DNA of 64,000 bases from Candidatus Zhuqueibacterota bacterium (lineage in GTDB: Bacteria; Zhuqueibacterota; Zhuqueibacteria; Oceanimicrobiales; Oceanimicrobiaceae): contig JAJDAD010000112.1 of the NCBI GenBank assembly GCA_029262055.1, positions 110,287-174,286 on the forward strand. Direction: 5' to 3'. Of this stretch, positions 1 to 9,567 are shown one piece after another. The position numbers and the translations under genes were made by a program. How positions within the stretch are numbered: position 1 is the stretch's first letter; each line of letters begins with the position of its first letter. The notes under the pieces are model-generated. The model ran no database searches. It was not told where the DNA came from and was given only the letters and a program-made list of their open reading frames with translations.

Positions 1-3000
1 GCCTTTGAACAGAGACTCTATCTTGCACGCAAAGAAATCGAGAGAAAAATCCGGAGCCAGGGCGTGTCGCCCTTCTACATTCCATCCCTGTCACACCGGA
101 CGATCGCGTACAAAGGCCTGTTCATTGCCCCGCAATTGCGACAATTCTACCTCGATTTACAGGATGCCCGGTTTGAAACTGCGTTGGCCGTCTTTCACCA
201 GAGATTCAGCACCAACACTTTTCCCAACTGGTACCTGGCGCAGCCTTTTCGGCAGTTGGCGCACAACGGCGAGATCAACACACTGCAGGGCAATGAAAAC
301 TGGTTGCAAGCCTGGGAGAGAGAACTTGAGTCGCCCACCTGGGGCGGAAATCTGAAAAAGCTGACTCCCATTCTCAGTGCGGGCGGCAGTGATTCCAGCA
401 AGCTCGACAATATTCTTGAACTGTTGACGCTGTCAGGCAGGAGCATTCTACACAGCGTAAAGATGTTGCTCCCGGAGGCTTACGAAGAGGTGCCGGGCCT
501 GGACGACGATTTACGGGCGTTTTACGAGTATCATGAGACCATGATGGAGCCCTGGGATGGTCCGGCCACTGTAGTTTTTACGGACGGTGGGGTGGTCGGC
601 GCAGCGCTCGACCGCAACGGGCTCAGGCCGGCCAGGTATACCATTACCAAAGACGGCTTTACTGTGCTGGCTTCCGAGTCAGGCGTGATCGATATCCCCG
701 CGGAAAACGTACTCCAAAAAGGCCGGCTGGGGCCCGGTGGTGTGCTCGCCGTGGACACGCAAGCAGGCACGGTTCTGTACGACGACGAAATCAAGAAGGG
801 GCTGTCCGCCGAAAGGCCATACCGCGAGTGGCTTAGCAGGAACCGGATTGCGCCACCCCCGGACTTGCCGCAGGTTGTTCCCGCTGAGACGAAGGAGGAC
901 CGGTCCTTGTCGCGTAGGCAGATCGCCTTCGGTTACAGCAAAGAGGATGTCGAGAGGATTCTCATCCCCATGAGCGTGAATTCCGTCATACCCGTTGGGT
1001 CGATGGGGGATGACACACCGCTGGCCATTTTCTCCGAACAGCCGCGGCCGCTTTACAGTTATTTTAAGCAAAAATTTGCCCAGGTCACCAATCCGCCCAT
1101 CGATCCCATTCGGGAGCGGCTGGTCATGTCCCTGAGCGTCATGGTAGGGCATCGTGGCAACATCCTGGAGGAGTCTGAGACGCACTCTCGTTTCATCAAG
1201 TTCGACGGCCCGGTGTTGTCCATAGCTGAGTTCGACTGGTTAAAACAACAGGATCCTGCTTTTTACAAGTATGCCGAACTCAGCGCTTGTTTTAATTTGT
1301 CGGACGGGCCCGACGGTTTGCAAGTGGCGCTGCAACGATTGTTGCAGCAGTCAGTCGATGCGGTGGACAGCGGCGCGGCACTTCTGTTTCTCTCTGACCG
1401 TGCGGCCAATGAAGAAGTGGTCGCCATCCCCATGTTGTTGGCGGTGTCGGCTGTGCATCATCATCTGATTCGGACCGGCAGGCGTATGCGCGTCAGCCTC
1501 ATTTGTGAATGCGGCGATTTGAGAGACGAGCACCACCTGGCCTGTCTGCTGGGCTACGGCGCCACAGCCGTGCTTCCCTACCTCGCATACGACACCATTG
1601 CGGATTTGGTGCGCCGCCGGAAAGTTAACGGAGTTGCGGTGGACGAAGCTCTGTCAAATTACAGGAATTCTCTGGCCGCCGGCTTACTCAAGATCATGGC
1701 TAAAATGGGTATTTCCGCCTTGCGCAGTTACCACGGCGCGCAGATTTTTGAGATACTGGGCCTGGACCGGGACATGGTCGACCAATATTTTTCCGGGACT
1801 GAGTCGAGATTGGGTGGTTTCGGAATGGCAGCACTGGCCGGGGACCAGATCGGCTTGCATGCGGTAGCTTACCCGGAAGGACACGGTCTGCCGGACTACG
1901 GCTTGTTCCGCTTTCGCAAGAAGGGTGAGCCCCATGCCTACAATCCGGAAATGCTGCGCTCCCTGCATCACGCTGTCAGAAACGGCGACGCGGACTCGTA
2001 CCAGGTTTTCTCCAAAGTGGTGAATGAGCGCGATGCCCTCAAGCTACGCGATATGTTTGATTTCGAGTCTGGCCGTCCTGCACTCGATCCGGACGAGGTC
2101 GAGCTGGCGCACGAGATCGTAAAGAGGTTTTGCACGACCGCCATGTCGCTGGGAGCCTTGAGCCGGGAGGCCCACATTGCGCTCGCCATCGGGATGAACC
2201 GTCTCGGGGCAACCAGCAACTCAGGTGAAGGCGGGGAAGATCCGGCGCGGTTTCAATCCACTGTGAAACCGGGGCTTTTGAGCAATCAGGGTTTCGAGCT
2301 TCAGCCCGGCGACTGTGCCAACAGCAGGATAAAGCAAGTGGCGTCCGGCAGGTTTGGCGTCACGCCCGCCTACTTGCGCTCCGCCGCCGAAATCGAAATC
2401 AAAATGGCGCAAGGCGCCAAGCCGGGAGAGGGCGGCCAGTTGCCGGGTCATAAGGTCTCCGAAGAGATCGCGAAGATCAGGCATACCACCCCCGGCACCA
2501 CCCTGATTTCACCGCCGCCACACCACGACATCTACAGCATAGAGGATCTTGCGCAATTGATCTACGATTTGAAAACCGTTAATCCGCAGGCCAGCATCGG
2601 CGTTAAGCTGGTTGCGGAGGCTGGCGTGGGTGCGGTCGCCGCCGGAGTCGCTAAAGCCTGTGCTGATGTTATCCACATCAGCGGCCATGACGGCGGCACG
2701 GGTGCGTCACCTCTAAGCTCTATAAAAAATACCGGGATTTCCTGGGAATTAGGGTTGAGCGAAGCACAGCACGTCCTGCGGATGAACGGTCTCCGGGATC
2801 GTGTCCTGTTGCGGGTCGACGGCGGCTTGAAAACCGGAAGAGACGTGGTCCTGGCTGCATTGCTTGGCGCCGACCAGTTTGGCTTCGGGACGATGGCGCT
2901 GGTTGCGGTCGGTTGTGTCATGGCGCGGCAATGTCATCTCAACACCTGCCCGGTCGGCATCGCCACCCAGCGCCAAGACTTGCGTTTGCGCTTTACCGGC

Positions 3001-4050
3001 AAACCGGAGCAAATCCAGCGTTACATGCTGTTTGTCGCTGAGGAAGTGCGGACCATTCTGGCCAGCCTGGGCGTCAGGAGCTTGGCTGAACTCGTTGGCC
3101 GGTCTGATTTCATCAAGGAAAAAGTGGGGTCGCAACCGGCAGATTTTACCAGCCTGGCCCTGGGCGCTATGCTTGAGCAGGCGACCCCGGAAGGAACCGG
3201 GACGCCGGCCGTCGCCGGCAAAACAGATTGGCAGGTCAAACACTTGGATGACACACTTCTGCAATCCCTGCTGCCGGACCTGGAGCAGGGAAGAGCAGCC
3301 AGGGTGGCCGCGGAGATCAGAAATGTCGACCGGGCCGTGGGCGCGCGCCTGGCAGGTGAAGTTGAGAAGAGAGCCCGGGACAGCGACTGCTCATTGCCCT
3401 TAGTGCAAATTGATTTTACCGGCAGCGCCGGCCAGAGCTTTGCGGCCTTTTGTACGGATGGTCTCTATCTGAACCTGCAGGGGGACGCCAATGATTATGT
3501 CTGCAAAGGTATGACCGGCGGTGAAGTCAGCATTTATCCACCTGAACAGCTTCGCGAACGTGCTCACGAAAATGTCATCATCGGCAATACGGTGATGTAC
3601 GGCGCCACCGGTGGCAGCCTGTACGTGGCCGGTCAGGCCGGCGAACGCTTCTGTGTCAGAAACAGTGGCGGCGTGGCAGTGGTGGAAGGCGTCGGCGATC
3701 ATGCCTGCGAATATATGACCGGTGGCGCAGTGGTCGTTCTGGGAGCAGTCGGCAAGAACTTCGCCGCAGGCATGACCGGCGGTAATGTCTATGTCCTGGA
3801 CCAGTGTGGCGACGTTGGTCGCTGCCTGAATGCTGCCAGTGTCGAGCTCGCTGAAGTCGGGCAATCCGGAGACGGCGAATGGCTCAGCGGTTTGTTGCAA
3901 ACTCATTTGGAAAAAACAGGTAGTGCGCTTGCAGAGAGGTTGCTAAAGAACTGGGAAATCAGCCTGCAGTTGTTCTGCAAAGTTGTGCCCAAGGCGGGCC
4001 CGGTATCTGCCACGCAGGGCTCTTATGCGGGGAAGGCGGCCCTGGGTTAG
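1..4050 (+). CDS. gltB: Glutamate synthase (GOGAT) large subunit, 5' truncated by window edge
   Basis: The frame is open from base 1, so the N-terminus with the catalytic Cys of the glutaminase domain lies outside the window. The visible 1349 residues begin in the class II amidotransferase domain (FHQRFSTNTFPNW, AHNGEINTL). Then come the central domain, the FMN-binding synthase domain (GGTGASP, MTGGE) and the C-terminal GXGXG beta-helix repeats. The [3Fe-4S] ligands are visible as C-x5-C-x4-C at visible residues 972, 978 and 983. The enzyme transfers the glutamine amide to 2-oxoglutarate to make glutamate. It converges on the lysine/arginine operon, which consumes glutamate, and sits 6 kb from glnA. 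No small subunit (gltD) is seen; it may lie upstream. Confidence 0.97.
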   Translation, partial: AFEQRLYLARKEIERKIRSQGVSPFYIPSLSHRTIAYKGLFIAPQLRQFYLDLQDARFETALAVFHQRFSTNTFPNWYLAQPFRQLAHNGEINTLQGNENWLQAWERELESPTWGGNLKKLTPILSAGGSDSSKLDNILELLTLSGRSILHSVKMLLPEAYEEVPGLDDDLRAFYEYHETMMEPWDGPATVVFTDGGVVGAALDRNGLRPARYTITKDGFTVLASESGVIDIPAENVLQKGRLGPGGVLAVDTQAGTVLYDDEIKKGLSAERPYREWLSRNRIAPPPDLPQVVPAETKEDRSLSRRQIAFGYSKEDVERILIPMSVNSVIPVGSMGDDTPLAIFSEQPRPLYSYFKQKFAQVTNPPIDPIRERLVMSLSVMVGHRGNILEESETHSRFIKFDGPVLSIAEFDWLKQQDPAFYKYAELSACFNLSDGPDGLQVALQRLLQQSVDAVDSGAALLFLSDRAANEEVVAIPMLLAVSAVHHHLIRTGRRMRVSLICECGDLRDEHHLACLLGYGATAVLPYLAYDTIADLVRRRKVNGVAVDEALSNYRNSLAAGLLKIMAKMGISALRSYHGAQIFEILGLDRDMVDQYFSGTESRLGGFGMAALAGDQIGLHAVAYPEGHGLPDYGLFRFRKKGEPHAYNPEMLRSLHHAVRNGDADSYQVFSKVVNERDALKLRDMFDFESGRPALDPDEVELAHEIVKRFCTTAMSLGALSREAHIALAIGMNRLGATSNSGEGGEDPARFQSTVKPGLLSNQGFELQPGDCANSRIKQVASGRFGVTPAYLRSAAEIEIKMAQGAKPGEGGQLPGHKVSEEIAKIRHTTPGTTLISPPPHHDIYSIEDLAQLIYDLKTVNPQASIGVKLVAEAGVGAVAAGVAKACADVIHISGHDGGTGASPLSSIKNTGISWELGLSEAQHVLRMNGLRDRVLLRVDGGLKTGRDVVLAALLGADQFGFGTMALVAVGCVMARQCHLNTCPVGIATQRQDLRLRFTGKPEQIQRYMLFVAEEVRTILASLGVRSLAELVGRSDFIKEKVGSQPADFTSLALGAMLEQATPEGTGTPAVAGKTDWQVKHLDDTLLQSLLPDLEQGRAARVAAEIRNVDRAVGARLAGEVEKRARDSDCSLPLVQIDFTGSAGQSFAAFCTDGLYLNLQGDANDYVCKGMTGGEVSIYPPEQLRERAHENVIIGNTVMYGATGGSLYVAGQAGERFCVRNSGGVAVVEGVGDHACEYMTGGAVVVLGAVGKNFAAGMTGGNVYVLDQCGDVGRCLNAASVELAEVGQSGDGEWLSGLLQTHLEKTGSALAERLLKNWEISLQLFCKVVPKAGPVSATQGSYAGKAALG

Positions 4051-4086
4051 GGCTTTATCCGAGCTATCACGTGGAGTGAATCTGTT

Positions 4087-5241
4087 CTAACCCAGAATAT
4101 TCGTCAGGGTTTGGGCTACTTTTTTCAGTTCATCCCGGGTGATCGTGAGCGGCGGCAGAAGGCGGAGAACTTTGGCTCCGGCAGGCAGCGCGAGTACGCC
4201 ATCTTCCAGGAGTGCAAAAATGAAAGGTTTGACTTTTTCCTGCAGTTCGATGCCGATCATTAAACCGAGATGGCGGATTTCCCGGACCTTGGCGAGCCCC
4301 TGCCGGCGCAATTCTGCAACCAGCCAGTCGCCCTTTTCTCTTGCCTGCTCGGCCAGATTATCTGCCAGCATGAAATCGATGGCGGCGTTGGCTGCGGCGC
4401 AGGCCAGAGGATTGCCACCGAAAGTGGTTCCGTGTTTTCCGATTGCAACCTGGATCTTGTCGTTGCACAAGAGCGCGCCCATCGGGAGGCCGCCCGCGAT
4501 CGCTTTCGCCAGACAGATCATGTCGGGTTGCAGATCGAAGTGGTTGCAGGCAAACATCTTTCCTGTCCGGCAAAATCCACTCTGCACTTCATCGATGATG
4601 AGCAGGACGCCGGAATCTCGGCAGAGCCCGGCAACGTTGCGCAGATAGTCATGAGTCGCGACGTGCACGCCGCCTTCGCCCTGAACGACTTCCAGTAAAA
4701 CCGCGGCTGTAGCATCTGTAATCTTGCTCTTCAGCTTTTCGAAATTATTGAACGGGACATGGTGGAACCCGGGCACCAGCGGCTGGAAGTCCGCCCGGTA
4801 CTTTGGATTGAAGGTCGCACTCAGCGCCCCCATAGTGCGACCATGAAACCCGCGCACGGCACAGACAATTTCTGTTTTCCCGGTGGTGTATCGGGCAAAT
4901 TTCAGGGCCGCCTCGACGCTCTCGGCGCCACTGTTGCAGAGGAAGACCCGCTTTGCATCTCCGGGAGCGAGTGCGGCTAATCTTTCAAGCAGTGTGCTGC
5001 GTACGTCATTGTAAAAGATTCCGGGACAGGTTATGAGCTTTGCCGCCTGACTGCTGACGGCTTCGATGACTTTGTCATTACAGTGCCCGACGTTGGCGAC
5101 CCCGTTGCCGGAAACGCAATCGACGTATTCGCGTCCGTTTTGATCCCAGACCTTTGCGTTTTTCCCCCTAACCAGAACCAGATCTCGTTTCGGGAAAAGT
5201 TCGAAGCCGAACGCTTGTTCGAGTGCTTTATAGTCGGTCAT
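4087..5241 (-). CDS. argD: Acetylornithine / LysW-aminoadipate-semialdehyde aminotransferase (ArgD/LysJ)
   Basis: A 384-residue class III PLP aminotransferase. NSGAE (103-107) binds the cofactor phosphate, IIDEVQSGFCRTG carries the Asp (217) that contacts the pyridine ring, and the Schiff-base Lys is K246 in LAKAIAGGLPMGA. In LysW pathways this enzyme aminates the carrier-bound semialdehyde to LysW-lysine or LysW-ornithine. It is the last gene of the operon, and its ATG overlaps the lysZ stop by 4 nt, so translation is probably coupled. The sequence alone does not separate ArgD from LysJ; the neighbours favour a LysW-bound substrate. Only 36 nt separate it from the convergent gltB, and no terminator is obvious there. 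Confidence 0.93.
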   Translation of the reverse strand: MTDYKALEQAFGFELFPKRDLVLVRGKNAKVWDQNGREYVDCVSGNGVANVGHCNDKVIEAVSSQAAKLITCPGIFYNDVRSTLLERLAALAPGDAKRVFLCNSGAESVEAALKFARYTTGKTEIVCAVRGFHGRTMGALSATFNPKYRADFQPLVPGFHHVPFNNFEKLKSKITDATAAVLLEVVQGEGGVHVATHDYLRNVAGLCRDSGVLLIIDEVQSGFCRTGKMFACNHFDLQPDMICLAKAIAGGLPMGALLCNDKIQVAIGKHGTTFGGNPLACAAANAAIDFMLADNLAEQAREKGDWLVAELRRQGLAKVREIRHLGLMIGIELQEKVKPFIFALLEDGVLALPAGAKVLRLLPPLTITRDELKKVAQTLTNILG

Positions 5242-6029
5242 TTGATGAGTGTCCCTCCTCCGCTAAGTGCATCCTTTATGGGATGTTCCGTGCGACCATC
5301 CGCAATGACGACCGCCTCAACTCCATTGTCGAACAGCCTGGTGAGGGCAAGCAGTTTTCGCTTTATTCGTCCTGTGACCTGCTCCTCGCGTTGCTTCAGC
5401 CCGGCAACCGTCATTTGCGGGATAAGTGAACCCGGGTCATCCGGATCATCCAGGAAGCCAGGCGCCTCGATAAGCTGGATGACAGTCTGGGCGTTCATGT
5501 TTTTTTGTAGGGCAGTAACGATGTCATCATTTTCAGAGTTGATGGCGAAGCCGTTTTCATCTACAATGGGAATGGTGAGCACCGGCACATAACCGTTCTC
5601 CAGAAGTAGTCCCAGCAGCGACCGGTTAACCTCTTGCGGTTTTCCGGATAGATCGCGCACGATTTTGAGCTTGCCGTTCTCCCGGACGCGAATGCCTTTG
5701 TTGCGTCTGCCCTGCACGACCCGGCCGTCAAGCCCGGACAGGCCAACTGCGTTAGCGCCGTGCTGCTGGAACAGTTCAACCAGGCGTTTATTGCGCAGAC
5801 CGGAATAGGCCATCATCAACAGATCCACGGCGTCTTGATCGGAATAGACGCTGCTGTAGCCAGAGACGGAGGTGAGCACTTTCTTGGGTTTGGCCAGCGC
5901 TTGTGCGAGGTTGTCCCGCAGGGCGTTGGCCCCGTGTACCACAATGTAGGACTCCCGCAGGTCTGCCAGGTCAGCAACGATGCCGGGCAGATTGATGTTT
6001 TCGCCACCGCCGATTTTTGCTATTAGCAT
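5238..6029 (-). CDS. lysZ: LysW-aminoadipate / LysW-glutamate kinase (LysZ, ArgB-like)
   Basis: A 263-residue amino-acid kinase fold protein. It starts MLIAKIGGG with the Lys/Gly nucleotide loop, then VHGAN, the strongly LysZ-like block GLRNKRLVELFQQHGANA and VGLSGLDGR, and ends ADGRTEHPIKDALSGGGT. LysZ phosphorylates the side-chain carboxylate of aminoadipate or glutamate attached to LysW. An upstream in-frame start at 6098 would overlap the amidotransferase gene by 40 nt and add a non-homologous 23-residue tail, so I prefer the ATG at 6029; its ribosome-binding site is weak. Carrier-protein-type residues rather than N-acetylglutamate kinase features, plus the operon, support LysZ over ArgB. 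Confidence 0.9.
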   Translation of the reverse strand: MLIAKIGGGENINLPGIVADLADLRESYIVVHGANALRDNLAQALAKPKKVLTSVSGYSSVYSDQDAVDLLMMAYSGLRNKRLVELFQQHGANAVGLSGLDGRVVQGRRNKGIRVRENGKLKIVRDLSGKPQEVNRSLLGLLLENGYVPVLTIPIVDENGFAINSENDDIVTALQKNMNAQTVIQLIEAPGFLDDPDDPGSLIPQMTVAGLKQREEQVTGRIKRKLLALTRLFDNGVEAVVIADGRTEHPIKDALSGGGTLIK

Positions 6030-6058
6030 TTGGTTTTCGTGTCCGGTTTGATTCTTCC

Positions 6059-6694
6059 CTAAAAGGTTGTAAGCGAGTCGTTTCGCAGTTTGTGCCAACC
6101 CGTCTCGCCCGGGTAGGGTGCGGAGCAGAGAACGGACTCGTTTGCCGACTGTTTGTAGTGCAGCGTAAAATACTCCGGGTCTTCATTAAATAATGAAGCC
6201 ACGCAGGCGCCTTCCTTATCAGCGACAATAATGTTGGAGGCGCGTACAAAGTGTGTTTGCTTTTTGAGAATGCGGATTGCGGTCGCAAGTGTTTCTGACA
6301 TTTGTCTGCGCGGCAAACGCAGCAACAGATTGAAGATTTTCTCAGCCCCGGTTTTCCCTTCCTGTTTTATTCTAACACCGCGCAATTCGCCGTTAAAGGC
6401 AAAGACATAGCCTTTGCCATAGAACGGCATGTTGTTTTCGATGGCAATGCCCTTGTTTTCAAAGGCGCTGCGCACGTGAGCCAGCAGGCGCGTGGTCGGT
6501 GGGAATTGCGTCAAATCATCCTGCCAGATCGGTTTGATGTTCCTGTACAAAGTCCACTCGCCATTCTGCAAGTAGGCGCAGCCCCAGCCGTGGCCCTGAT
6601 ACTCCTTGCTGGCTTGGGCGACTCGTGCAAAAGAACGTAGATGTGGCCGGATGTCGAATTCCTGCTCCGTTTTTACGAATAGCAATCTACACAT
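6059..6694 (-). CDS. Class II glutamine amidotransferase, YafJ-like, within the LysW operon
   Basis: 211 residues beginning MCRLLF, so the nucleophile would be Cys2 after Met removal, as in N-terminal-nucleophile glutaminases. Other family landmarks are QGHGWG, LLAHVRSA, ENNMPF (usually ENNHPF) and FAFNGEL. No synthase domain is attached, so it is a stand-alone glutaminase-type protein and its ammonia acceptor is unknown. It overlaps the upstream ligase gene by 22 nt, and lysZ follows 29 nt later, so it is firmly embedded in the operon. I know of no required amidotransferase step in LysW-dependent lysine or arginine synthesis. A role in feeding glutamate or ammonia to the ligases is only a guess. 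Confidence 0.85.
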   Translation of the reverse strand: MCRLLFVKTEQEFDIRPHLRSFARVAQASKEYQGHGWGCAYLQNGEWTLYRNIKPIWQDDLTQFPPTTRLLAHVRSAFENKGIAIENNMPFYGKGYVFAFNGELRGVRIKQEGKTGAEKIFNLLLRLPRRQMSETLATAIRILKKQTHFVRASNIIVADKEGACVASLFNEDPEYFTLHYKQSANESVLCSAPYPGETGWHKLRNDSLTTF

Positions 6695-7560
6695 ACTGCC
6701 TCTGGTTGAGTGGCCGATTGGGCCGCTGCTTGCGCCACAAAGTCAATGATGTGGCCCGGGATGTCGCAGCCGGTGGCGGCGAATATGCTCTTAAACTCCA
6801 TGGTGTGGTTCACTTCGTTAACCATGATCCCATCCGCAGTTTCGAACAGATCGATGCCGACGATAGCGCCGTTTACCGCTCCCGCTGCCTGTAGCGATAT
6901 TTCCCTGATTTCCGGAGAAATCGGACAGGAAGTCGATCTGCCGCCACGCGCAGCGTTGGTAATCCAATGCTCAGATTCGCGGTAGGACGCAGCCAGACAT
7001 TCCGAGCCAACCACAAGGCTGCGGATGTCGCGCCCCTTCTTCTCTACATATTTTTGAATATAGTAAATCGTGTGGTTGTAGCTGCCGAGCACTTTGCGGT
7101 GCTCCAGGATGGTAAGCGCCGTCTCGCGATCGTTGATTTTTGACAGCAAGCGGCCCCACGAACCAACTGCCGGTTTGAGGACGACCGGGAAGCCCATTTC
7201 TTCCATGGCCCGCAGAGCAGCCTTCTCAGAAAATGCCACGCGGACCTCCGGCTGTGGCACTGCGTGGGTGCGCAGTGCGATGGAGGTCGCGAGTTTGTCA
7301 CCGCAAATATCCACTGTTGTAGCGGAGTTGATACATTTGACGCCGTAGCTTTCGAACAACTTGATCGCGTTCAGTGCGCGTGAGTGATTGATGCTGCGAT
7401 TCAAAACCACGTCGAGATCGAACGTGTGATTGTTCACGTCAAAATGCAGCGCACGATCGTCTATTTGCACCAGCTCAATATCGGGGCGAGATTGAAAGGC
7501 ACGCAGCAAGAACTTTTCTTCGGGCCGAATCAACGAATGCAGAAATCCTACTCTCATCAT
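6673..7560 (-). CDS. lysX: RimK-family ATP-grasp ligase, second LysX/ArgX-type paralogue
   Basis: 295 residues from an ATG at 7560 with an AGGA ribosome-binding site 9 nt upstream. A longer frame to 7632 would run back into argC and has no homologous residues. It is an ATP-grasp enzyme of the LysX/ArgX family: [47 protein letters not shown], and the C-terminal EVNHTMEFK metal/substrate segment. The family joins the amino group of aminoadipate (LysX) or glutamate (ArgX) to the C-terminal Glu of LysW. The last motif reads EVNHTMEFKSIF, whereas the other paralogue has the LysX-like [12 protein letters not shown]. The two may therefore differ in substrate, this one possibly taking glutamate. That assignment is an inference. 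Confidence 0.85.
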   Translation of the reverse strand: MMRVGFLHSLIRPEEKFLLRAFQSRPDIELVQIDDRALHFDVNNHTFDLDVVLNRSINHSRALNAIKLFESYGVKCINSATTVDICGDKLATSIALRTHAVPQPEVRVAFSEKAALRAMEEMGFPVVLKPAVGSWGRLLSKINDRETALTILEHRKVLGSYNHTIYYIQKYVEKKGRDIRSLVVGSECLAASYRESEHWITNAARGGRSTSCPISPEIREISLQAAGAVNGAIVGIDLFETADGIMVNEVNHTMEFKSIFAATGCDIPGHIIDFVAQAAAQSATQPEAVCVDCYS

Positions 7561-7585
7561 TTTCTGGTTTCCTAAAAGGCCGACC

Positions 7586-8632
7586 CTAGACCGGGTGCAA
7601 TCCGGGAAATTGCAGGGCGGTTGTTTCTTCAAAACCGTTCATTATGTTAAAGGCCTGCACAGCCTGTCCGGCTGCGCCTTTCATCAGGTTGTCGATTGCG
7701 CTGATGACCACCAGCCGGTCAGACTCGGGATCTTTCTCAAAGCCGATGTCACAATAGTTTGTTCCGCTCAGGATTTTGGGCTCGGGATAGCGATAGACAC
7801 CGGTTTTTTCTTTCACGATGCGGATGAAAGGTTCGGCGCCGTACTCAGCGCGCAGCAGCTTCCAAATGTCCTTTTCTTCCAGGCTTTCGTTGAGAAAGAG
7901 GTGGCAGGTGGCCAGAGCGCCGCGGACAATTCCGAGCGCGGTGGCCGAGAAGTGGATTTGGGCGGGTTGGCCAAAACTGAGTTCCTGGATCACTTCCGCG
8001 ACGTGCCGGTGCCGGGTCGGTTTGTAAGAGCGAACCGTGTCACTGCGTTCGGGATGGTGGGAAGCATCGGACGGAGAGTTACCGCCTTCGCTGGAGCCGC
8101 CTTTGACTTCAACGACGGTCTTGTGCAAATCCACCAGCCGGTTTTTGAAAAATGGATAGAGGCCGAGTATGGTGGCTGTGGCATTGCAGCCCGCGCTCGA
8201 AACGTATTTTGCCGAACGCATCTGTGCGCGGTGCAGCTCGGGAATGCCGTAAACGAAATCAGCCAGCCGGTCGGGCAATGTGTGCGGGCGCCCGTACCAG
8301 CGTTCGTACTCGGCCAGGCTGTTCAGTCTGAAATCGCCACTCAGGTCGATTATTTTGCCGGCCTTCTGCATCATCTCCGGCATAGCGGCCATGGATTTTC
8401 CGTGCGGCAGGCAAAGAAAAATGACATCGCTAGCGCCCAGCTCGGCCAGGAGACTGAACTTTAGCGATGTGATCTTGCGCAGGTTGGGATGGATCTTGAA
8501 AACGGATTTTCCAGCAAACCGCTCTGACGTAACCTGCCCTAGTTCCACATTTGGGTGGAAGAGCAGCAGGCGCAGAACTTCTCCACCTGTGTAACCGGAG
8601 CCGCCGACAATGGATACTTTGAGTTTAGACAT
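7586..8632 (-). CDS. argC: LysW-aminoadipyl / glutamyl phosphate reductase (LysY/ArgC)
   Basis: 348 residues. The start is the ATG at 8632 with GAGG just upstream; it overlaps the preceding ligase gene by 8 nt, and an upstream in-frame start would add 13 unrelated residues. The N-terminal NADP-binding loop is [13 protein letters not shown]. The catalytic Cys149 sits in SSAGCNATA, the ArgC/LysY signature, and the C-terminal half holds the dimerisation domain ([16 protein letters not shown]). It reduces the acyl phosphate made by LysZ to the semialdehyde. A single copy in the operon implies it would serve both branches if both lysine and ornithine are made. ArgC and LysY are too alike to separate by eye. 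Confidence 0.93.
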   Translation of the reverse strand: MSKLKVSIVGGSGYTGGEVLRLLLFHPNVELGQVTSERFAGKSVFKIHPNLRKITSLKFSLLAELGASDVIFLCLPHGKSMAAMPEMMQKAGKIIDLSGDFRLNSLAEYERWYGRPHTLPDRLADFVYGIPELHRAQMRSAKYVSSAGCNATATILGLYPFFKNRLVDLHKTVVEVKGGSSEGGNSPSDASHHPERSDTVRSYKPTRHRHVAEVIQELSFGQPAQIHFSATALGIVRGALATCHLFLNESLEEKDIWKLLRAEYGAEPFIRIVKEKTGVYRYPEPKILSGTNYCDIGFEKDPESDRLVVISAIDNLMKGAAGQAVQAFNIMNGFEETTALQFPGLHPV

Positions 8633-9479
8633 GGCGTGTTCCTCTCGCGACTGCGACTGCGTAATCCACAATCAGGCCGGGAATGTTCACTCCCGTGGTC
8701 TCGACGCTGTTCTTGAATTCCATAGTGTAGTTCACTTCGTTGACCAGCAGTCCGTTATCTGTTTCAAACAGATCGACGGCAACAATGCCTCCGCCGACTG
8801 CCTTTGCCGCGGCCATGGACAGGCGCTGTATTTCATCAGTCACCTCGCATTTGCTGGCGACTGCGCCTCTGGCGGTGTTGGTAATCCAGTGGTCTGACGT
8901 GCGGTAGACCGCTGCCACGCACTCGTCGCCGATAACGAAGCTGCGAATGTCACGGTCTCGCTTTTCGATATATTCCTGAATGTAGAAGATGGAGTGGTGA
9001 TAGGTGCCCAGAACAGTTTTGTGCTCGAGGATGGACTCGGCAGCGTCGCGGTCGTTCACCTTTGACAACAAGCGCCCCCAGGATCCGACTGCCGGCTTGA
9101 GGACGACAGGGTAACCCATTTCCTCGATGGCCTGCAGGGCGGATGCTTCGGTGAAGGCTACCTTTACGCGCGGCTGGGGAATGCCGGCTTTCTGCAGGGC
9201 GTCGGAGGTGAGCAGTTTGTCGCCACAGACCAGCGCCACCTGCGATTCGTTGATGCACTTGACGCCGGCGCTCTCAAACAGCTTGAGGGCATGCAGTGCG
9301 CGCGAGTGGTTGATGCTGCGCTCCAGAACAACGTCGAAGCCAAGCCTCTTGGTACCGATGTCAAACGTCAGTTTGCGATCGTCTATCCGGACCACTTCCA
9401 GGTTGCGGCGACTGCCGCATGCTTCCAGCAACAGCTTTTCGTCTTTGCGCAATAACGAATGTAAGAAACCGATTTTCAT
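8625..9479 (-). CDS. lysX: LysW ligase LysX (alpha-aminoadipate-LysW ligase type)
   Basis: 284 residues, a full-length RimK-type ATP-grasp ligase. Visible blocks are [63 protein letters not shown] and [16 protein letters not shown]. The last block matches the classical LysX C-terminus closely. It is clearly paralogous to the 6673-7560 ligase, with the same domain order and many identical blocks. It uses ATP to attach aminoadipate (or glutamate) to the terminal Glu of LysW, protecting the amino group. It lies directly downstream of lysW (88-nt gap) and is co-transcribed with argC/lysY, which it overlaps. Confidence 0.92.
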   Translation of the reverse strand: MKIGFLHSLLRKDEKLLLEACGSRRNLEVVRIDDRKLTFDIGTKRLGFDVVLERSINHSRALHALKLFESAGVKCINESQVALVCGDKLLTSDALQKAGIPQPRVKVAFTEASALQAIEEMGYPVVLKPAVGSWGRLLSKVNDRDAAESILEHKTVLGTYHHSIFYIQEYIEKRDRDIRSFVIGDECVAAVYRTSDHWITNTARGAVASKCEVTDEIQRLSMAAAKAVGGGIVAVDLFETDNGLLVNEVNYTMEFKNSVETTGVNIPGLIVDYAVAVARGTRHV

Positions 9480-9567
9480 GCCATGTTTTCCAAAGGATTA
9501 TTGGGGCCGTTCAATTGGTTTGGGCGATCTTTTCAAAGCATGGGAAGGGAAGAATCCCCAGTCCAGT

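Noticed and set aside
7595..8464. Long plus-strand frame of 289 codons opposite argC
   Set aside because: It mirrors the real ArgC reading, contains no recognisable domain and has no ribosome-binding site.
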